Of a DNA stretch of 56,330 bases, positions 9,564 through 18,904 are shown in pieces. The notes under the pieces are model-generated. The model saw only the letters and a list, made by a program, of their open reading frames with translations, was not told where the DNA came from and did no database searches. The DNA comes from JAKVCB01 sp963578605 (lineage in GTDB: Bacteria; Planctomycetota; Planctomycetia; Pirellulales; Lacipirellulaceae), in assembly GCA_963578605.1 (NCBI GenBank), contig CAUZEA010000028.1, forward strand, positions 1 through 56,330, given 5' to 3'. The translations under genes were made by a program, and so were the position numbers. Every line of letters begins with the position of its first letter. Position 1 is the stretch's first letter.

Positions 9564-9592
9564 TTGAAACCACAAATGCCAGGCTTTATACT
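9564..9592 (+). promoter_or_regulatory. Sigma-70-type promoter for PEP-CTERM gene
   Basis: TTGAAA at 9564-9569 and TATACT at 9587-9592 are spaced by exactly 17 bp. Transcription would begin near 9599, which rules out the GTG at 9598 as a start for the downstream gene and supports the ATG at 9631. Confidence 0.65.
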
Positions 9593-9630
9593 GACTTGTG
9601 ATCACAACAACATCGTCGGAAGGTAAATTA

Positions 9631-10710
9631 ATGCCAAGAATCTGGCTGAAGTTGAGGGGCATCGTCAAGGGGCCATCTCGTCTTTTGTCTGCCGCACGTC
9701 CAATCGCGGCACTGCTCATGGTTGGCATGGTCCTTGTAGCTGGCGGCCCGGGCACTCTGCTGCTGGCCGATCCGCTCTATCCGACTTTGTCGCTCTTGAT
9801 GCAGTCGGATGCGGCATACGACGTAGGCTCGGCCGGCAAGATGGCCACGGCAAATCCCGATGACCTGTTGTTTCGTGTGATGGGACCCCAGACCCCAAGC
9901 TCCATGCGCAAAGCCGACATCGTCAATTTTGTCGCAAACCTCAACACGTGGTCGGGGAGGTTGTGGTTCAACGTCGATGCCACCAAGAATGCCTTCGAAA
10001 AACATTACTGGGGAAATACCTATTTGCCCGCAAATGCCTACAAGGCCTATATCGATTACTTCGCCGAAGTGAACCAGGCGCTCACAGCCGCCGGCCACCG
10101 CACCTTTGACGGCATCGGCCTGGAAACCGAGGATTCCTACCTCCAAAAGACCGGCGCCTTCCTCGGGCACTCCGGTACGATCGGAAGTTATCTCGGGTCG
10201 AAGGGGCTCACCTCGGCAAAGATTGCCACCACCGGGTCGTATAAGCAGGCAAGTGACTTTGCCGACCTCGATGTCGACCTGCTGACGATCCAGGCGTACA
10301 ACTTTGACCATGGCGACCCGACCGGATTTGCCACCCCCTCTACCGCGAGCGCCCAAAGTCTTGCATCATCGATTGCCGGGACGCTCGCTGCCAATTACGT
10401 GGCCGACCCGGGTGCCCTTACAACACCTGGCGTCGTGGTCATGTTTTCCTATGAGGATATTGACGGCACAAAGTTTTTCGGCGTAGACGGTCCCGGCGGC
10501 ACGGTTTGGAACACCCCGCTCTTTCAGCAGTTTCTCACCGACTTCAAGGCTCAACCTGGCATGGACGGCACGACACTCGGCGTGTACGACGTCGGCACTG
10601 CTTTCATAAAGTGGGAGACTACCCTCGACTCGGAGGTTCCCGAGCCTTCGACCACGCTGCTTGCACTGCTTGGGCTGGTGAGCCTGCTCTTGGGTCGTTG
10701 CCGTACGTAA
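9631..10710 (+). CDS. PEP-CTERM exported protein (359 aa)
   Basis: The N terminus (MPRIWLKLRG, then a hydrophobic stretch from about residue 27, AALLMVGMVLVAG) is a long signal peptide. The C terminus carries a PEP-CTERM sorting signal: EVPEPSTTLLALLGLVSLLL followed by the basic tail GRCRT. It would be exported, recognised by an exosortase and processed at the cell surface. The central region (FDGIGLETEDSYLQ, DLDVDLLTIQAYNFDHGDP, VMFSYEDIDGT) suggests an alpha/beta barrel with acidic residues, reminiscent of chitinase-like GH18 barrels, but I cannot assign a family. It has its own promoter at 9564-9592. Confidence 0.8.
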   Translation: MPRIWLKLRGIVKGPSRLLSAARPIAALLMVGMVLVAGGPGTLLLADPLYPTLSLLMQSDAAYDVGSAGKMATANPDDLLFRVMGPQTPSSMRKADIVNFVANLNTWSGRLWFNVDATKNAFEKHYWGNTYLPANAYKAYIDYFAEVNQALTAAGHRTFDGIGLETEDSYLQKTGAFLGHSGTIGSYLGSKGLTSAKIATTGSYKQASDFADLDVDLLTIQAYNFDHGDPTGFATPSTASAQSLASSIAGTLAANYVADPGALTTPGVVVMFSYEDIDGTKFFGVDGPGGTVWNTPLFQQFLTDFKAQPGMDGTTLGVYDVGTAFIKWETTLDSEVPEPSTTLLALLGLVSLLLGRCRT

Positions 10711-11088
10711 TCAACTCCCGCTGGTTGGCACACTTCCATAAATAGTTTTTCAAAAACTCGTGGGCACGGCCCCAGTCCAAGTGAACAGCACCGAGGGGTA
10801 CACTCAACCTCGCGTAGTATCGTATCGGGTGAAGATGAATGTTCCCTTTCGCGTGTTTTGTGCGCTGGTAGTTTGGCATCATTTTCCTTGCCGGCGAACT
10901 TTGTTGATCATTCACGTGTCGTTTCGACCACACCCCAACGTTTAACCTGCTTGCGCTGGGTACTTTGCGACAGATTGTCGTCCAGAGAGCAGACCTGCCC
11001 ATATCTATTAGAATCAAGTGCTGTACATTGTTGTTCGAGGTCGCACGATGTGGCGACCTGAATACCCTCTGTTACACACCAAGGTCGC
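10711..11088. other. Intergenic stretch without recognised gene
   Basis: Only a short palindrome (AGTTTTTCAAAAACT, 10744-10758) stands out after the PEP-CTERM gene; its loop is too small for a normal terminator. No protein family was recognised. Confidence 0.4.
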
Positions 11089-11820
11089 ATGAGCACACCC
11101 CTTGATAAGAAGTCAACAGTCGACGAAATACGCGACCACTTCGACAGCGACGTCGAACGTTTTTCCCAGCTGGAGACTGGTCAGACCGATATAATTGATG
11201 CACCATTAGCGATGGAGTTGATAACCAAGGCTGCAGTCGCATTAACCTCGCCCATTCGACGCGTGTTGGACATTGGTTGTGGAGCGGGGAACAACACCAT
11301 CAAGCTGAGGCACGTTGTTGACCACGATTTTGATGTTGATCTTCTGGATCTCAGCCAGCCGATGTTGTCGCACGCCGTTAAGCGAGTCTCCGAGTGTAAC
11401 GGTGGTGGTGTGACTCCGGTTGTTGCTGATTTTCGGAATGCCGAGCTTCAGCCAGTCACTTACGATGTAATTCTGGCGGCAGCAGTACTACATCATCTTC
11501 GCGACGACTCAGACTGGCTTGTGGCATTCACAAAACTGTTCAGAATTCTAACGCCCGGCGGAAGTGTATGGATTACCGATTTGGTATCGCATGAAACTGA
11601 TGCGGTTCATGACATGATGTGGGATCGATACGACGGGTACCTGACGTCACTGGGCGGGGCGAGCTATCGCGACAAAGTGTTTGCTCACATCGACGAGGAA
11701 GATTCACCCCGTCCGGTAACCTACCAACTCAATTTGTTGCACCAGGTCGGTTTTTCGCACGTTGAGCTACTACATAAGAATTCATGCTTTGCTGCCTTCG
11801 GTGCGATTAAAGGCGTATAA
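11089..11820 (+). CDS. Class I SAM-dependent methyltransferase
   Basis: The 243-residue protein has the Rossmann methyltransferase signature: VLDIGCGAGNNT at about residues 59-70 (motif I), DLLDLSQPML as the acidic strand-2 motif, VVADFRNAEL before strand 4, YDVILAAAVLHHLRDD (motif IV) and LTPGGSVWITDLVSHE (post-motif). AAGG lies 5 nt before the ATG. No membrane segment. The acceptor cannot be told; proteins of this shape methylate small molecules such as quinones, amino acids or secondary metabolites. It is followed after 76 bp by the lactonase-like gene on the same strand. Confidence 0.85.
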   Translation: MSTPLDKKSTVDEIRDHFDSDVERFSQLETGQTDIIDAPLAMELITKAAVALTSPIRRVLDIGCGAGNNTIKLRHVVDHDFDVDLLDLSQPMLSHAVKRVSECNGGGVTPVVADFRNAELQPVTYDVILAAAVLHHLRDDSDWLVAFTKLFRILTPGGSVWITDLVSHETDAVHDMMWDRYDGYLTSLGGASYRDKVFAHIDEEDSPRPVTYQLNLLHQVGFSHVELLHKNSCFAAFGAIKGV

Positions 11821-11896
11821 TTTGGTTTTGCCGCACGGCCCTCCATCCGTGAACCATGCGGCCCGGACCCCAAATTCAACAGGAAAGATTGTCCAA

Positions 11897-13018
11897 ATGA
11901 GTATACGATTCGGCACCATTGCACTGTTAGCCTGCACGGTGACATTGGTTGCTCCAGCCCAAGGTGATCAACTGCTCTATGTAGCAGCTATGCGGGACAA
12001 TGCGATCTTCGCTTACGCGATAAATCCGAAAACGGGAGAGCTTACACTTAAGTGTAAAACCGTGCTTTCGGGCCAGCCGGGCGTAATGACAACTTCACCA
12101 GATGAGTCGATAATTTATGCGGGAGTTGATGAACGTGGCCAATCGTACATGGTCACGTTGAAACGATCCCGCGATGGTTGTTTGTCGGTGCTTGGAAAAG
12201 CGAAGACCAACGGATCCTCTTGTTACCTTTCCACGGACAACGACGGGCAATTTTTGCTGTCAGCGGATTATGGGGCGGGTGATGTTACCGTAATGCGAAT
12301 TGTCAATGGCCTCTGTACCGACGAGGTGGTCGACCACAAGAAAACCACGAGAACCGCACACTGTATTGCGCTGGATCCTTCGGGCAGGTTTGCTTTTGTC
12401 CCCCACGTAACACCCAATAGGGTGTACCAGTTTCATTTTGACAAAAAACAGGGAACCTTGACTCCCAACACCCCGCCTTTTGTGGAAGGGCCAGAAAAAG
12501 GCCATAAATATAACGATCCACGCCACTACGTCCATCACCCCAGGCTGGACATTGCTTACACTTCGAACGAATTTGGTGGGGGAATCACGGCGTGGAAATT
12601 CGACCCCCACACCGGTACGCTGCAGCGAGGAAAAACGTTGTCGAGCCTGCCCCCTGATTCGAGCGGCGAAATGTATGCAGCAGATATCCAGATGACCCCG
12701 AATGGCCGGTTTGCCTACGTCTCCAACCGTGACCAAACAGAAAGTCGTACGGGCGAACAGAAGCAAGATACGCTGGCGGGCTTTGCGCTGGACCCGAAAA
12801 CCGGGGAACCGGCCCTTGTCGGATATTTTCCGACCCCGAATCAACCGCGGTCATTCTGCATTGATCGATCCGGCAGGTTCGTCTATTCGGCAGGCACCGA
12901 TACCTCGACCCTTTTTGCTTATCGCATCGACCAGGACAGTGGCAACCTCGAAAAATTTTCCACGTACGAAACCGGTAAACTACCGGCGTGGGTCCTGTGC
13001 CTGGCTTCTCCAGACTAA
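11897..13018 (+). CDS. Exported lactonase-family (6-phosphogluconolactonase-like) beta-propeller
   Basis: This 373-residue protein starts with a signal peptide (MSIRFGTIALLACTVTLVAPAQG). It then has repeated blades of the Lactonase/PGL family: LLYVAAMRDNAIFAYAINPK, GQFLLSADYGAGDVTVMRI, SGRFAFVPHVTPNRVYQFHF, NGRFAYVSNRDQ, SGRFVYSAGTDTSTLFAYRI. AGGAAAG at 11881-11887 is its ribosome site; the reading frame stays open upstream into the methyltransferase gene, but the signal peptide fixes the start at 11897. Cytoplasmic YbhE-type 6-phosphogluconolactonases lack signal peptides, so this secreted member probably acts on another lactone or is a periplasmic sugar-lactone enzyme. Confidence 0.8.
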   Translation: MSIRFGTIALLACTVTLVAPAQGDQLLYVAAMRDNAIFAYAINPKTGELTLKCKTVLSGQPGVMTTSPDESIIYAGVDERGQSYMVTLKRSRDGCLSVLGKAKTNGSSCYLSTDNDGQFLLSADYGAGDVTVMRIVNGLCTDEVVDHKKTTRTAHCIALDPSGRFAFVPHVTPNRVYQFHFDKKQGTLTPNTPPFVEGPEKGHKYNDPRHYVHHPRLDIAYTSNEFGGGITAWKFDPHTGTLQRGKTLSSLPPDSSGEMYAADIQMTPNGRFAYVSNRDQTESRTGEQKQDTLAGFALDPKTGEPALVGYFPTPNQPRSFCIDRSGRFVYSAGTDTSTLFAYRIDQDSGNLEKFSTYETGKLPAWVLCLASPD

Positions 13019-13276
13019 CCTCACATCTTGCCCAACCGGCTTGGAATCGCGAGTGGGAAGACCCACGAACTCCCGGGGTTACGACCTGGATTTCGGCTTC
13101 GAGAGAAATTGCCACAGTCGATGACCTGCTAAAGTCACCAGGTGTGCCTGCTGTCGATTCGTCAAGCAACGGGTTAGAATTGATACCAGTAAACGTTCAA
13201 CCCACAAGCGGGAGTCGCCCAAGACGCGGAAAAATCAACCCTTGGGAGATGCGGGAAGGGAAACGATATGATCTAG

Positions 13277-13843
13277 GTGGATGACTTGTTGTCGGATTTA
13301 ATCCCATTAAACAAACAAAGCGTTAGTGGCCCCGACGTGGATTTCTTTTTAGTATATTGCCTGCTGTCTTTCCTGTTCATTAGCATCGGCGGGTATTTCT
13401 CAATCCGAAACCTTCGACGCGTCTTGAAAGTTCGATCGATGGTCGACTGGCCCAAGACCGAAGCAACGATCACCGAGTGCGAAGTCAAGCACGAAGAGCA
13501 CTTGAACGGTGCCTTGCCCAAAGTACTTGTTAAATACGAGTACAAGGTCTTCGACCACAAATACGAGAGTGACAAAATTCACCCCACAATGAATTCTTTG
13601 TGGTGGGTTGCCAAGCATCCCCAGATTTACGATTGTCTCAAGCGGTCGACGGTGGTCATGGCTCGGTACAATCCGTCAGACCCTTCCGAGTCTTATTTAG
13701 TGGCAGGATCTTTCTATGATCATCGTACAGATTTATTTGTTGGGCTGTACATGCTCGTCTTTAGCATCTGCTTTTTTTTGGGTACCTATTGTTTACACAT
13801 CGGTAATTCAGACTATGCCACTGCACTGGAGGTGGTTAAGTGA
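13277..13843 (+). CDS. DUF3592 membrane protein, copy 1
   Basis: The 188-residue protein has a transmembrane segment at about residues 24-45 and another near 150-172, enclosing a DUF3592 domain recognisable from WPKTEATITECEVKHEE and VLVKYEYKVFDHKYESDKI, followed by the STVVMARYNPSDPSESYL turn typical of the family. The start codon is a GTG at 13277, with a purine-rich stretch upstream. It is followed by a close relative whose GTG start overlaps its TGA stop (GTGA at 13840-13843). Function of DUF3592 proteins is unknown. Confidence 0.75.
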   Translation: MDDLLSDLIPLNKQSVSGPDVDFFLVYCLLSFLFISIGGYFSIRNLRRVLKVRSMVDWPKTEATITECEVKHEEHLNGALPKVLVKYEYKVFDHKYESDKIHPTMNSLWWVAKHPQIYDCLKRSTVVMARYNPSDPSESYLVAGSFYDHRTDLFVGLYMLVFSICFFLGTYCLHIGNSDYATALEVVK

Positions 13844-14424
13844 CACACCGCCCACCCCTCTCGAACGTGGTGCTGGAAAAAAACAGTCGTACCGTCGTTT
13901 CGCGTAATTCAGGAAAACACGTCATACTTTGGGTGATTTATCCGTTTTGCCTCCTGTTCATTCTTGGGGGCACGTATTTCTTAATTAGAACAATTGCCGG
14001 TTTTTCGACGGCAGGTGTGGCCGCTGATTGGCCCAAGGCCGAAGCAACCATCACTGAGTGCGAGTTCAAGATTCTACGTAATCCTGACAAAACTAACTAC
14101 GAAGTACTCGTTGAATACGAGTACACCGTCTTCGGCAATAAATACAAAAATGACAAAATCCATCCCAACTATGCTTTTTCCAGTCTGCGTGCAAGTCACC
14201 GCCAGCTTTACGAACGTCTTAAACAATCGACCGTGGTCGTGACTCGATACAATCCCTCCGACCCATCAGACTCTTATTTGGCCACAGACTTTTTGAGCAG
14301 TCATCTTGGGGAATTCTTTTGTGGATTACTCATGGTCACCAGTGGTATCTTAGGGTTGGTCTTCTTCCATTTTTATATGGCGGGTCCCACGGACTCGACA
14401 TCTGCCCTTGAGGTGGTGAAATAA
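13840..14424 (+). CDS. DUF3592 membrane protein, copy 2
   Basis: A 194-residue paralogue of the preceding protein with the same architecture: transmembrane helix at about 30-50, WPKAEATITECEFK, VLVEYEYTVFGNKYKNDKI, STVVVTRYNPSDPSDSYL, then a second helix. Both copies end with the same ALEVVK residues, showing a tandem duplication. The two genes are translationally coupled through a GTGA overlap, so they may form a heteromeric membrane complex; that is inference. The N terminus has a longer polar extension than copy 1. Confidence 0.75.
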   Translation: MTHRPPLSNVVLEKNSRTVVSRNSGKHVILWVIYPFCLLFILGGTYFLIRTIAGFSTAGVAADWPKAEATITECEFKILRNPDKTNYEVLVEYEYTVFGNKYKNDKIHPNYAFSSLRASHRQLYERLKQSTVVVTRYNPSDPSDSYLATDFLSSHLGEFFCGLLMVTSGILGLVFFHFYMAGPTDSTSALEVVK

Positions 14425-14670
14425 CGCGGTGTCGATCACGGTGGAACATGAAGAGCGTTTCCGGTAGCGTTGCCGACCCCCCATATTCTTGAATCCCCGA
14501 AATTCCCCCTGCCTGATTTATGCTTTCAGACGGGTGCTTTGTCCAAAACCGCCTCGTTTTACCCCTTGGTCAACGCAAAGTGAGCAACCAGATCGAGGGA
14601 TAACTGTTGAATTGCACGACAAGTGTTCCCCAACGAGCACACGATGACAGGGTTAGCCGTCCACCCGCAG

Positions 14671-14718
14671 TGTTGACGGTTCATGGGGTTGACGGTTCAT
14701 GGTGTTGACGGTTCATGA
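14671..14718. repeat. Three tandem 16-bp repeats
   Basis: Three head-to-tail units of the form TGTTGACGGTTCATGG (14671-14686, 14687-14702, 14703-14718) differ only at the edges. They lie in a 478-bp non-coding stretch (14425-14902) between the DUF3592 pair and the Tat-exported protein, in which I found no gene. They may be regulator-binding iterons or simple slippage. Confidence 0.8.
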
Positions 14719-14902
14719 TGCAATCGTCCAGGCAACGGTTCCCGCAGTCTTGGTGGCGAAAGGGCCACTTGTCGGGACGGTCACCCAGGCGAGGCCTCAG
14801 TCAACCAGTGACTTTATTGTAGAATATGCGCATGTCGGATGGACTATTTGCAAGCGACCCTTTGTGGAAAATAATCTTTCGCGAATCCAGGAGAACGACT
14901 AG

Positions 14903-16162
14903 ATGATCGACAGACGAAGTTTTTTGGGAACGATGGGTGCTCTGGCTCTGGCCAGTCCCGACGCATTTGCCCAGGCGCAACCTCGAAGAAAGATGGCGAT
15001 TGTGACGACCGAGTGGCGTTATCGATCGCACGCCTGGCATATGGGAGAACGGTTCCTGGCCGGTTATCCCATCAATGGAACCTGGCACCATCCTCCATTT
15101 GAAGTGGTGTCGGTTTATGTTGATCAGTTTCCCGACAACGACTTAAGCCGTGCCCGTTCCAAGGAGTTTGGGTTTACGATTTATCCGACGATTGCAGAGG
15201 CGATCTGCGGTGGCGGCAAGGAGCTCGCCGTCGATGCAGTGTTGATCATCGGCGAACATGGCAATTACCCGAAAAACGAATTCGGCCAGCGACTCTACCC
15301 TCGATACCAGTTCTTCAAACAGGTGACGGATGTCTTCCGAGACAGCAGCAGGAGCGTACCAGTGTTCAATGACAAACACTTGTCGTGGAAATGGTCCTGG
15401 GCTAAGGAAATGGTAAAGATTTCCCGGGACCTGAACTTTGCTTTTCTGGCGGGATCCTCGCTGCCGGTTACCTGGCGGATGCCGTCGATCGATTTGCCGC
15501 TGGGGTCAGAGCTTGATGAAGTGATGTGTGTCTCCCCGGGAGGAGTGGATAGCTCCGACTTCCACGCCTTGGAGACGATACAGTGTATGGCCGAGCGTCG
15601 CGCCGGTGGCGAGACCGGAGTGCAATGGGTGCATGCGATGCGCGGCGATCAAGCCTGGGAGGCAATGGCCAGGGGCTCTTGGGACAAGGGGGGCTGGAGC
15701 AGTGAGTTGTTTAATGAATGTCTCTGCCGAAGTCAGACCCTGGCCCAGGGTGAGTCGTACAGCCACCGCTTTCCAACCACCGCTCAACAGAAGCAGTGGG
15801 TCAAGGAACCGGTGGTGTACCGTTTCCAATACAACGACGGAGTGAAGGGGACGATGATACTGGTGAATGGCTTGGTTAATGACTTTACGTTTGCAGCCAA
15901 AATTCAGGGCGAATCCAAGCCGCTATCCACCTTGTTCTATCTGCCCCCCAATCCCAATGTGGTCTATTCGGCAGCGCTGATGTCCAAGGTCGAAGAGACG
16001 TTTCTGCGCAAACAGACCCCTTATCCGGTGGAACGTACACTGCTGACTACCGGTTTGCTGGAAGCGTGCGTGCAGTCGTTAACCTATGGGAAACGGCTTC
16101 CCACACCACACCTGGACATCGGTTACCAGCCCCCGGAAAAATCAACTTTCTGGCAGACATAA
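14903..16162 (+). CDS. Tat-exported conserved planctomycete protein (419 aa)
   Basis: The N terminus DRRSFLGTMGALALA is a twin-arginine signal, so the protein is exported folded. The mature part is soluble with motifs VTTEWRYRSHAWHMGERFL, AVLIIGEHGNYPKNEFGQ, PRYQFFKQVTDVF and PVFNDKHLSW, which I associate with an uncharacterised family common in planctomycetes and some acidobacteria. Several His, Asp and Glu residues in GEHGN and FNDKH could bind metal. A CAGGAG ribosome site at 14888-14893 supports the start. No function is known to me, and it has no obvious operon partner. Confidence 0.7.
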   Translation: MIDRRSFLGTMGALALASPDAFAQAQPRRKMAIVTTEWRYRSHAWHMGERFLAGYPINGTWHHPPFEVVSVYVDQFPDNDLSRARSKEFGFTIYPTIAEAICGGGKELAVDAVLIIGEHGNYPKNEFGQRLYPRYQFFKQVTDVFRDSSRSVPVFNDKHLSWKWSWAKEMVKISRDLNFAFLAGSSLPVTWRMPSIDLPLGSELDEVMCVSPGGVDSSDFHALETIQCMAERRAGGETGVQWVHAMRGDQAWEAMARGSWDKGGWSSELFNECLCRSQTLAQGESYSHRFPTTAQQKQWVKEPVVYRFQYNDGVKGTMILVNGLVNDFTFAAKIQGESKPLSTLFYLPPNPNVVYSAALMSKVEETFLRKQTPYPVERTLLTTGLLEACVQSLTYGKRLPTPHLDIGYQPPEKSTFWQT

Positions 16163-16694
16163 GGATGCGAAAAAGGGGGGGCAGGACCTCTTCAATTTTG
16201 AGGTTTCGTCAGCAAGGGACCATAAAGCAGACAGGCAACATTCTGGGGCTGGAAAATGCTGGGTGTCGGCAAATACCGGCAAATACCATCCTCGCTTCGG
16301 TCACGGCGGCGTCGACAAATCTTGCCGTTGTGCAGACCGAGATAACAGCTCGGCAATTTGACGTTGAATTCATGCCGCATACCGAGTTATATATTCCCTC
16401 GTCCCTGACCGAGTAACCGGTTGGAGACCGATCACCGGTGGTGTTACAACCAAGCCGCCCCATCGTTTGGCGATACGATTACCTGCCATTATCACTGCCC
16501 GCTCTTATCCAAATCGACGAGCGTGTACCCAGCGCACTGTGTCTGTACTACGATCGCATCCTGTAAACCGACTTTCGGAGGTGCTGCACGGTAACGACCC
16601 CAGGGCGTACGCATAAAAAAATCCGTGGTGCCATTGGTACGGGGCGTCGATACAACGGCCACTGATCAGATGATTTCGAACAGGAGAGGATGCC

Positions 16695-17480
16695 ATGAAG
16701 GGTTTGCTAATATTGACTGAAGCTCGCTCTGGCTCGAACTGGCTGGGCAATGCGGCTCGCCGTACTGGTGTCCTTGGCAAATCGGGCGAATGGCTGTCCC
16801 CCGGCGTTCTGGGTGTGAACGCCAAGCAGGTCAATGGCGAGGACTATACCCGCACAGTCCTGGAACGTGCCAGTACCGACAACGGTGTTTTCTACGTGAA
16901 AATTTTTCCGCGGCACCTGCACTGGTTCCAGCTCCAGTTTGGCTTTGACTTTATCAACCAACTCGCTGTAGACCATGACTTGCTTCTGGTTACCCTCACA
17001 CGGCAGGACCGGTTGCGGCAGGCCATTTCTTTCGCCAAGGGGCTTCAGTCCAAGGCCTGGTCCGACAGGATGGCCATACAGAACAACAACAAGGCGAAGG
17101 TCAAATATAATTTCGCCCAGGTCTGCCGGACCTATTTCATGATTGAAAGGTCCTACAATTACTGGGAAACCTATCTGTCGGTGCAAGGTCTGGAGCACAA
17201 GGCCTTTGTCTACGAAGAGCTGACTGCCGACCCGAACCCCTTTTTGCAGGTGCTAGCCACACATGCCGGCGTCAACGACATTCTCCCGTTCCAGTCGGAA
17301 ACGAAAATCCAGCGCAATGCCGAAACGGAAGAATGGTATGCGCGGTTCAAGAAAGACATTCGAAGTCAGGACTTCCTCGACTACACCACCACGTCTACCC
17401 GTGCCTATTCCAGGACGCTGGGGAATCTGGGGAAATTCTTGAGCGGCCGGCAGATGAAAAGCATCCCGTTCGACTATTGA
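16695..17480 (+). CDS. Stf0-type sulfotransferase, intact copy
   Basis: A 261-residue enzyme starting MKGLLILTEARSGSNWL. TEARSGSNWL is the 5'-phosphosulfate-binding loop of Stf0-like PAPS sulfotransferases, and VTLTRQDRLRQAISFAKGLQ is the 3'-phosphate-binding helix region. The length fits mycobacterial Stf0 relatives, which sulfate trehalose. Here the acceptor is unknown; a cell-surface sugar is a reasonable guess. AGGAGAGG lies 7 nt before the ATG. The gene is the first of a tandem pair and is intact, whereas the downstream copy is interrupted. Confidence 0.85.
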   Translation: MKGLLILTEARSGSNWLGNAARRTGVLGKSGEWLSPGVLGVNAKQVNGEDYTRTVLERASTDNGVFYVKIFPRHLHWFQLQFGFDFINQLAVDHDLLLVTLTRQDRLRQAISFAKGLQSKAWSDRMAIQNNNKAKVKYNFAQVCRTYFMIERSYNYWETYLSVQGLEHKAFVYEELTADPNPFLQVLATHAGVNDILPFQSETKIQRNAETEEWYARFKKDIRSQDFLDYTTTSTRAYSRTLGNLGKFLSGRQMKSIPFDY

Positions 17481-17971
17481 TCCCGGCCCTCAGCCAGATA
17501 AGCGAATAAACCAGGCAGGCACCATTTGGGGGCTGGAAAATGTTCGATACCTGCAAATACCGGCAAATACCATCCTCACTTCGGTCACGGCGGCGTCGAC
17601 AAATCTTGCCATCGTGCAGACCGAGATAGCAGCCCGGCAATTTGACGTTGAACTCATCCCGCATGCCGAGTTATATATTCCCTCGTCCCGGACCGAGTAA
17701 CCGGTTGGAGACCGATCACCGGTGACGCTAATTCGTCCCATCGTTTCGCTGTACGATTGCCTGCCATTATCACTGTCCGCTATTATCCAAATCAACGAGC
17801 GTGCACCCAGCGCACTGTGTCTGTACTACGATCGCGCCTGTAAAACGACTTTCGGAGGTGCTGTACGGTAACGACCCCAGGGCGTACACATAAAAAAATC
17901 TGTTGTGCCATTGGTACGGGGCGTCGACACAACGGTCACTGATCAGACGATTTCCAACAGGAGACCTCGCC

Positions 17972-18754
17972 ATGAAGGGTTTGCTACTATTGACTGAAGC
18001 TCGCTCTGGCTCGAGTTGGCTGAGCAAGGCGGCTCGCCGTACTGGTGTCCTTGGCAAATCGGGCGAATAGCTGTCCCCGGGCGTTCTGGGTGTGAACGCC
18101 AAGCAGATCAGTGGCGAGGACTATACCCGCACAGTCCTGGAACGTGCCAGTACCGACAACGGTGTGTTCTACGTGAAAATTTTTCCGCGGCACCTGCACT
18201 GGTTCCAGCTCCAGTTTGGCTTTGATTTTATCAACCACCTCGCTGTAGACCATGACTTGCTTCTGGTTACCCTCACGCGGCAAGACCGGTTGCGGCAGGC
18301 CATTTCTTTCGCCAAGGGGCTTCAGTCCAAGGCCTGGTCTGACAAGATGGCCATACAGAACAACAACAAGGCGAAGGTCAAATATGATTTCTCCCAGATC
18401 TGCCGGACCTATTTCATGATTGAAAGGTCCTACAATTACTGGGAAAGTTACCTGTCAGTGCAAGATCTGGAGCACAAGGCCTTTGTCTATGAGGAGCTGA
18501 CCGCCGACCCGAACCCCTTTTTGCATGCGCTGGCTGCACATGCCGGCGTCAACGACATTCCCCCGTTCCAGTCCGAAACGAAAATCCAGCGCAATGCTGA
18601 AATAGAAGAATGGTATGCGCGGTTCAAGAAAGACATTCAAAGTCAGGACTTCGTCGACCACACCACGCCCGCCCGTCCCCATGCCAGGACACTGTTGAAT
18701 CTGGGGCAGTTCCTGAGCGGCCGGCAGATGAAATCCTTCCCCTTCGACTATTGA
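17972..18754 (+). pseudogene. Stf0-type sulfotransferase, second copy with TAG stop
   Basis: This copy follows the first closely (LLLLTEARSGSSWLSKAARR, then LTRQDRLRQAISFAKGLQSK) and ends with the same KSFPFDY-type tail. At 18068-18070 it has TAG where the first copy has TGG (residue 33, GKSGEWLSP in the first copy), a single G-to-A change. The rest remains open, and a start further downstream at 18092 would remove the phosphosulfate-binding loop, so the fragment could not bind PAPS. The low number of other lesions suggests that inactivation is recent or that relaxed selection has just begun. Confidence 0.87.
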
Positions 18755-18837
18755 TCCCGGCCCTCAGCCAGATAAACCAATAAACCAGATCGGCAACATT
18801 CTGAGGAGAGCGGGCATTCCGGGACTTGAAATTATTG

Positions 18838-18862
18838 GGTCTCTGGAAATGTCCCCCAGCGG
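18838..18862. repeat. Dispersed 25-bp repeat, copy 1
   Basis: The segment GGTCTCTGGAAAT plus TCCCCCAGCGG recurs at 25094-25118 with one mismatch. Homology seems to extend weakly a further 20 bp upstream. Both lie in or beside decayed DNA. Confidence 0.6.
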
Positions 18863-18904
18863 CCTTACGCATCCATCCGTCGTTCTCTTTAACGACATGG
18901 ATTT

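Larger units (their letters stand above)
16223..18776. repeat. Tandem duplication of a 1.28-kb unit
   Basis: Two diverged direct copies (about 16223-17499 and 17500-18776) are offset by 1277 bp. Each contains about 470 bp of upstream DNA and an Stf0 gene. Non-coding parts are also conserved, for example AAATACCGGCAAATACCATC, a TTATATATTCCCTCGTCC block, ACCGATCACCGGTG and CCCCAGGGCGTAC. A short third start (AACATTCTG at 18793) suggests a further truncated junction. Copies differ by scattered substitutions, so the duplication is not recent. Confidence 0.85.

Noticed and set aside
10744..10758. Intrinsic terminator after the PEP-CTERM gene
   Set aside because: The palindrome has a one-base loop, an A/T stem and no following T tract.
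12988..13276. Short open frame between the lactonase and DUF3592 genes
   Set aside because: No recognisable motifs or ribosome site; it overlaps the end of the lactonase gene in another frame.
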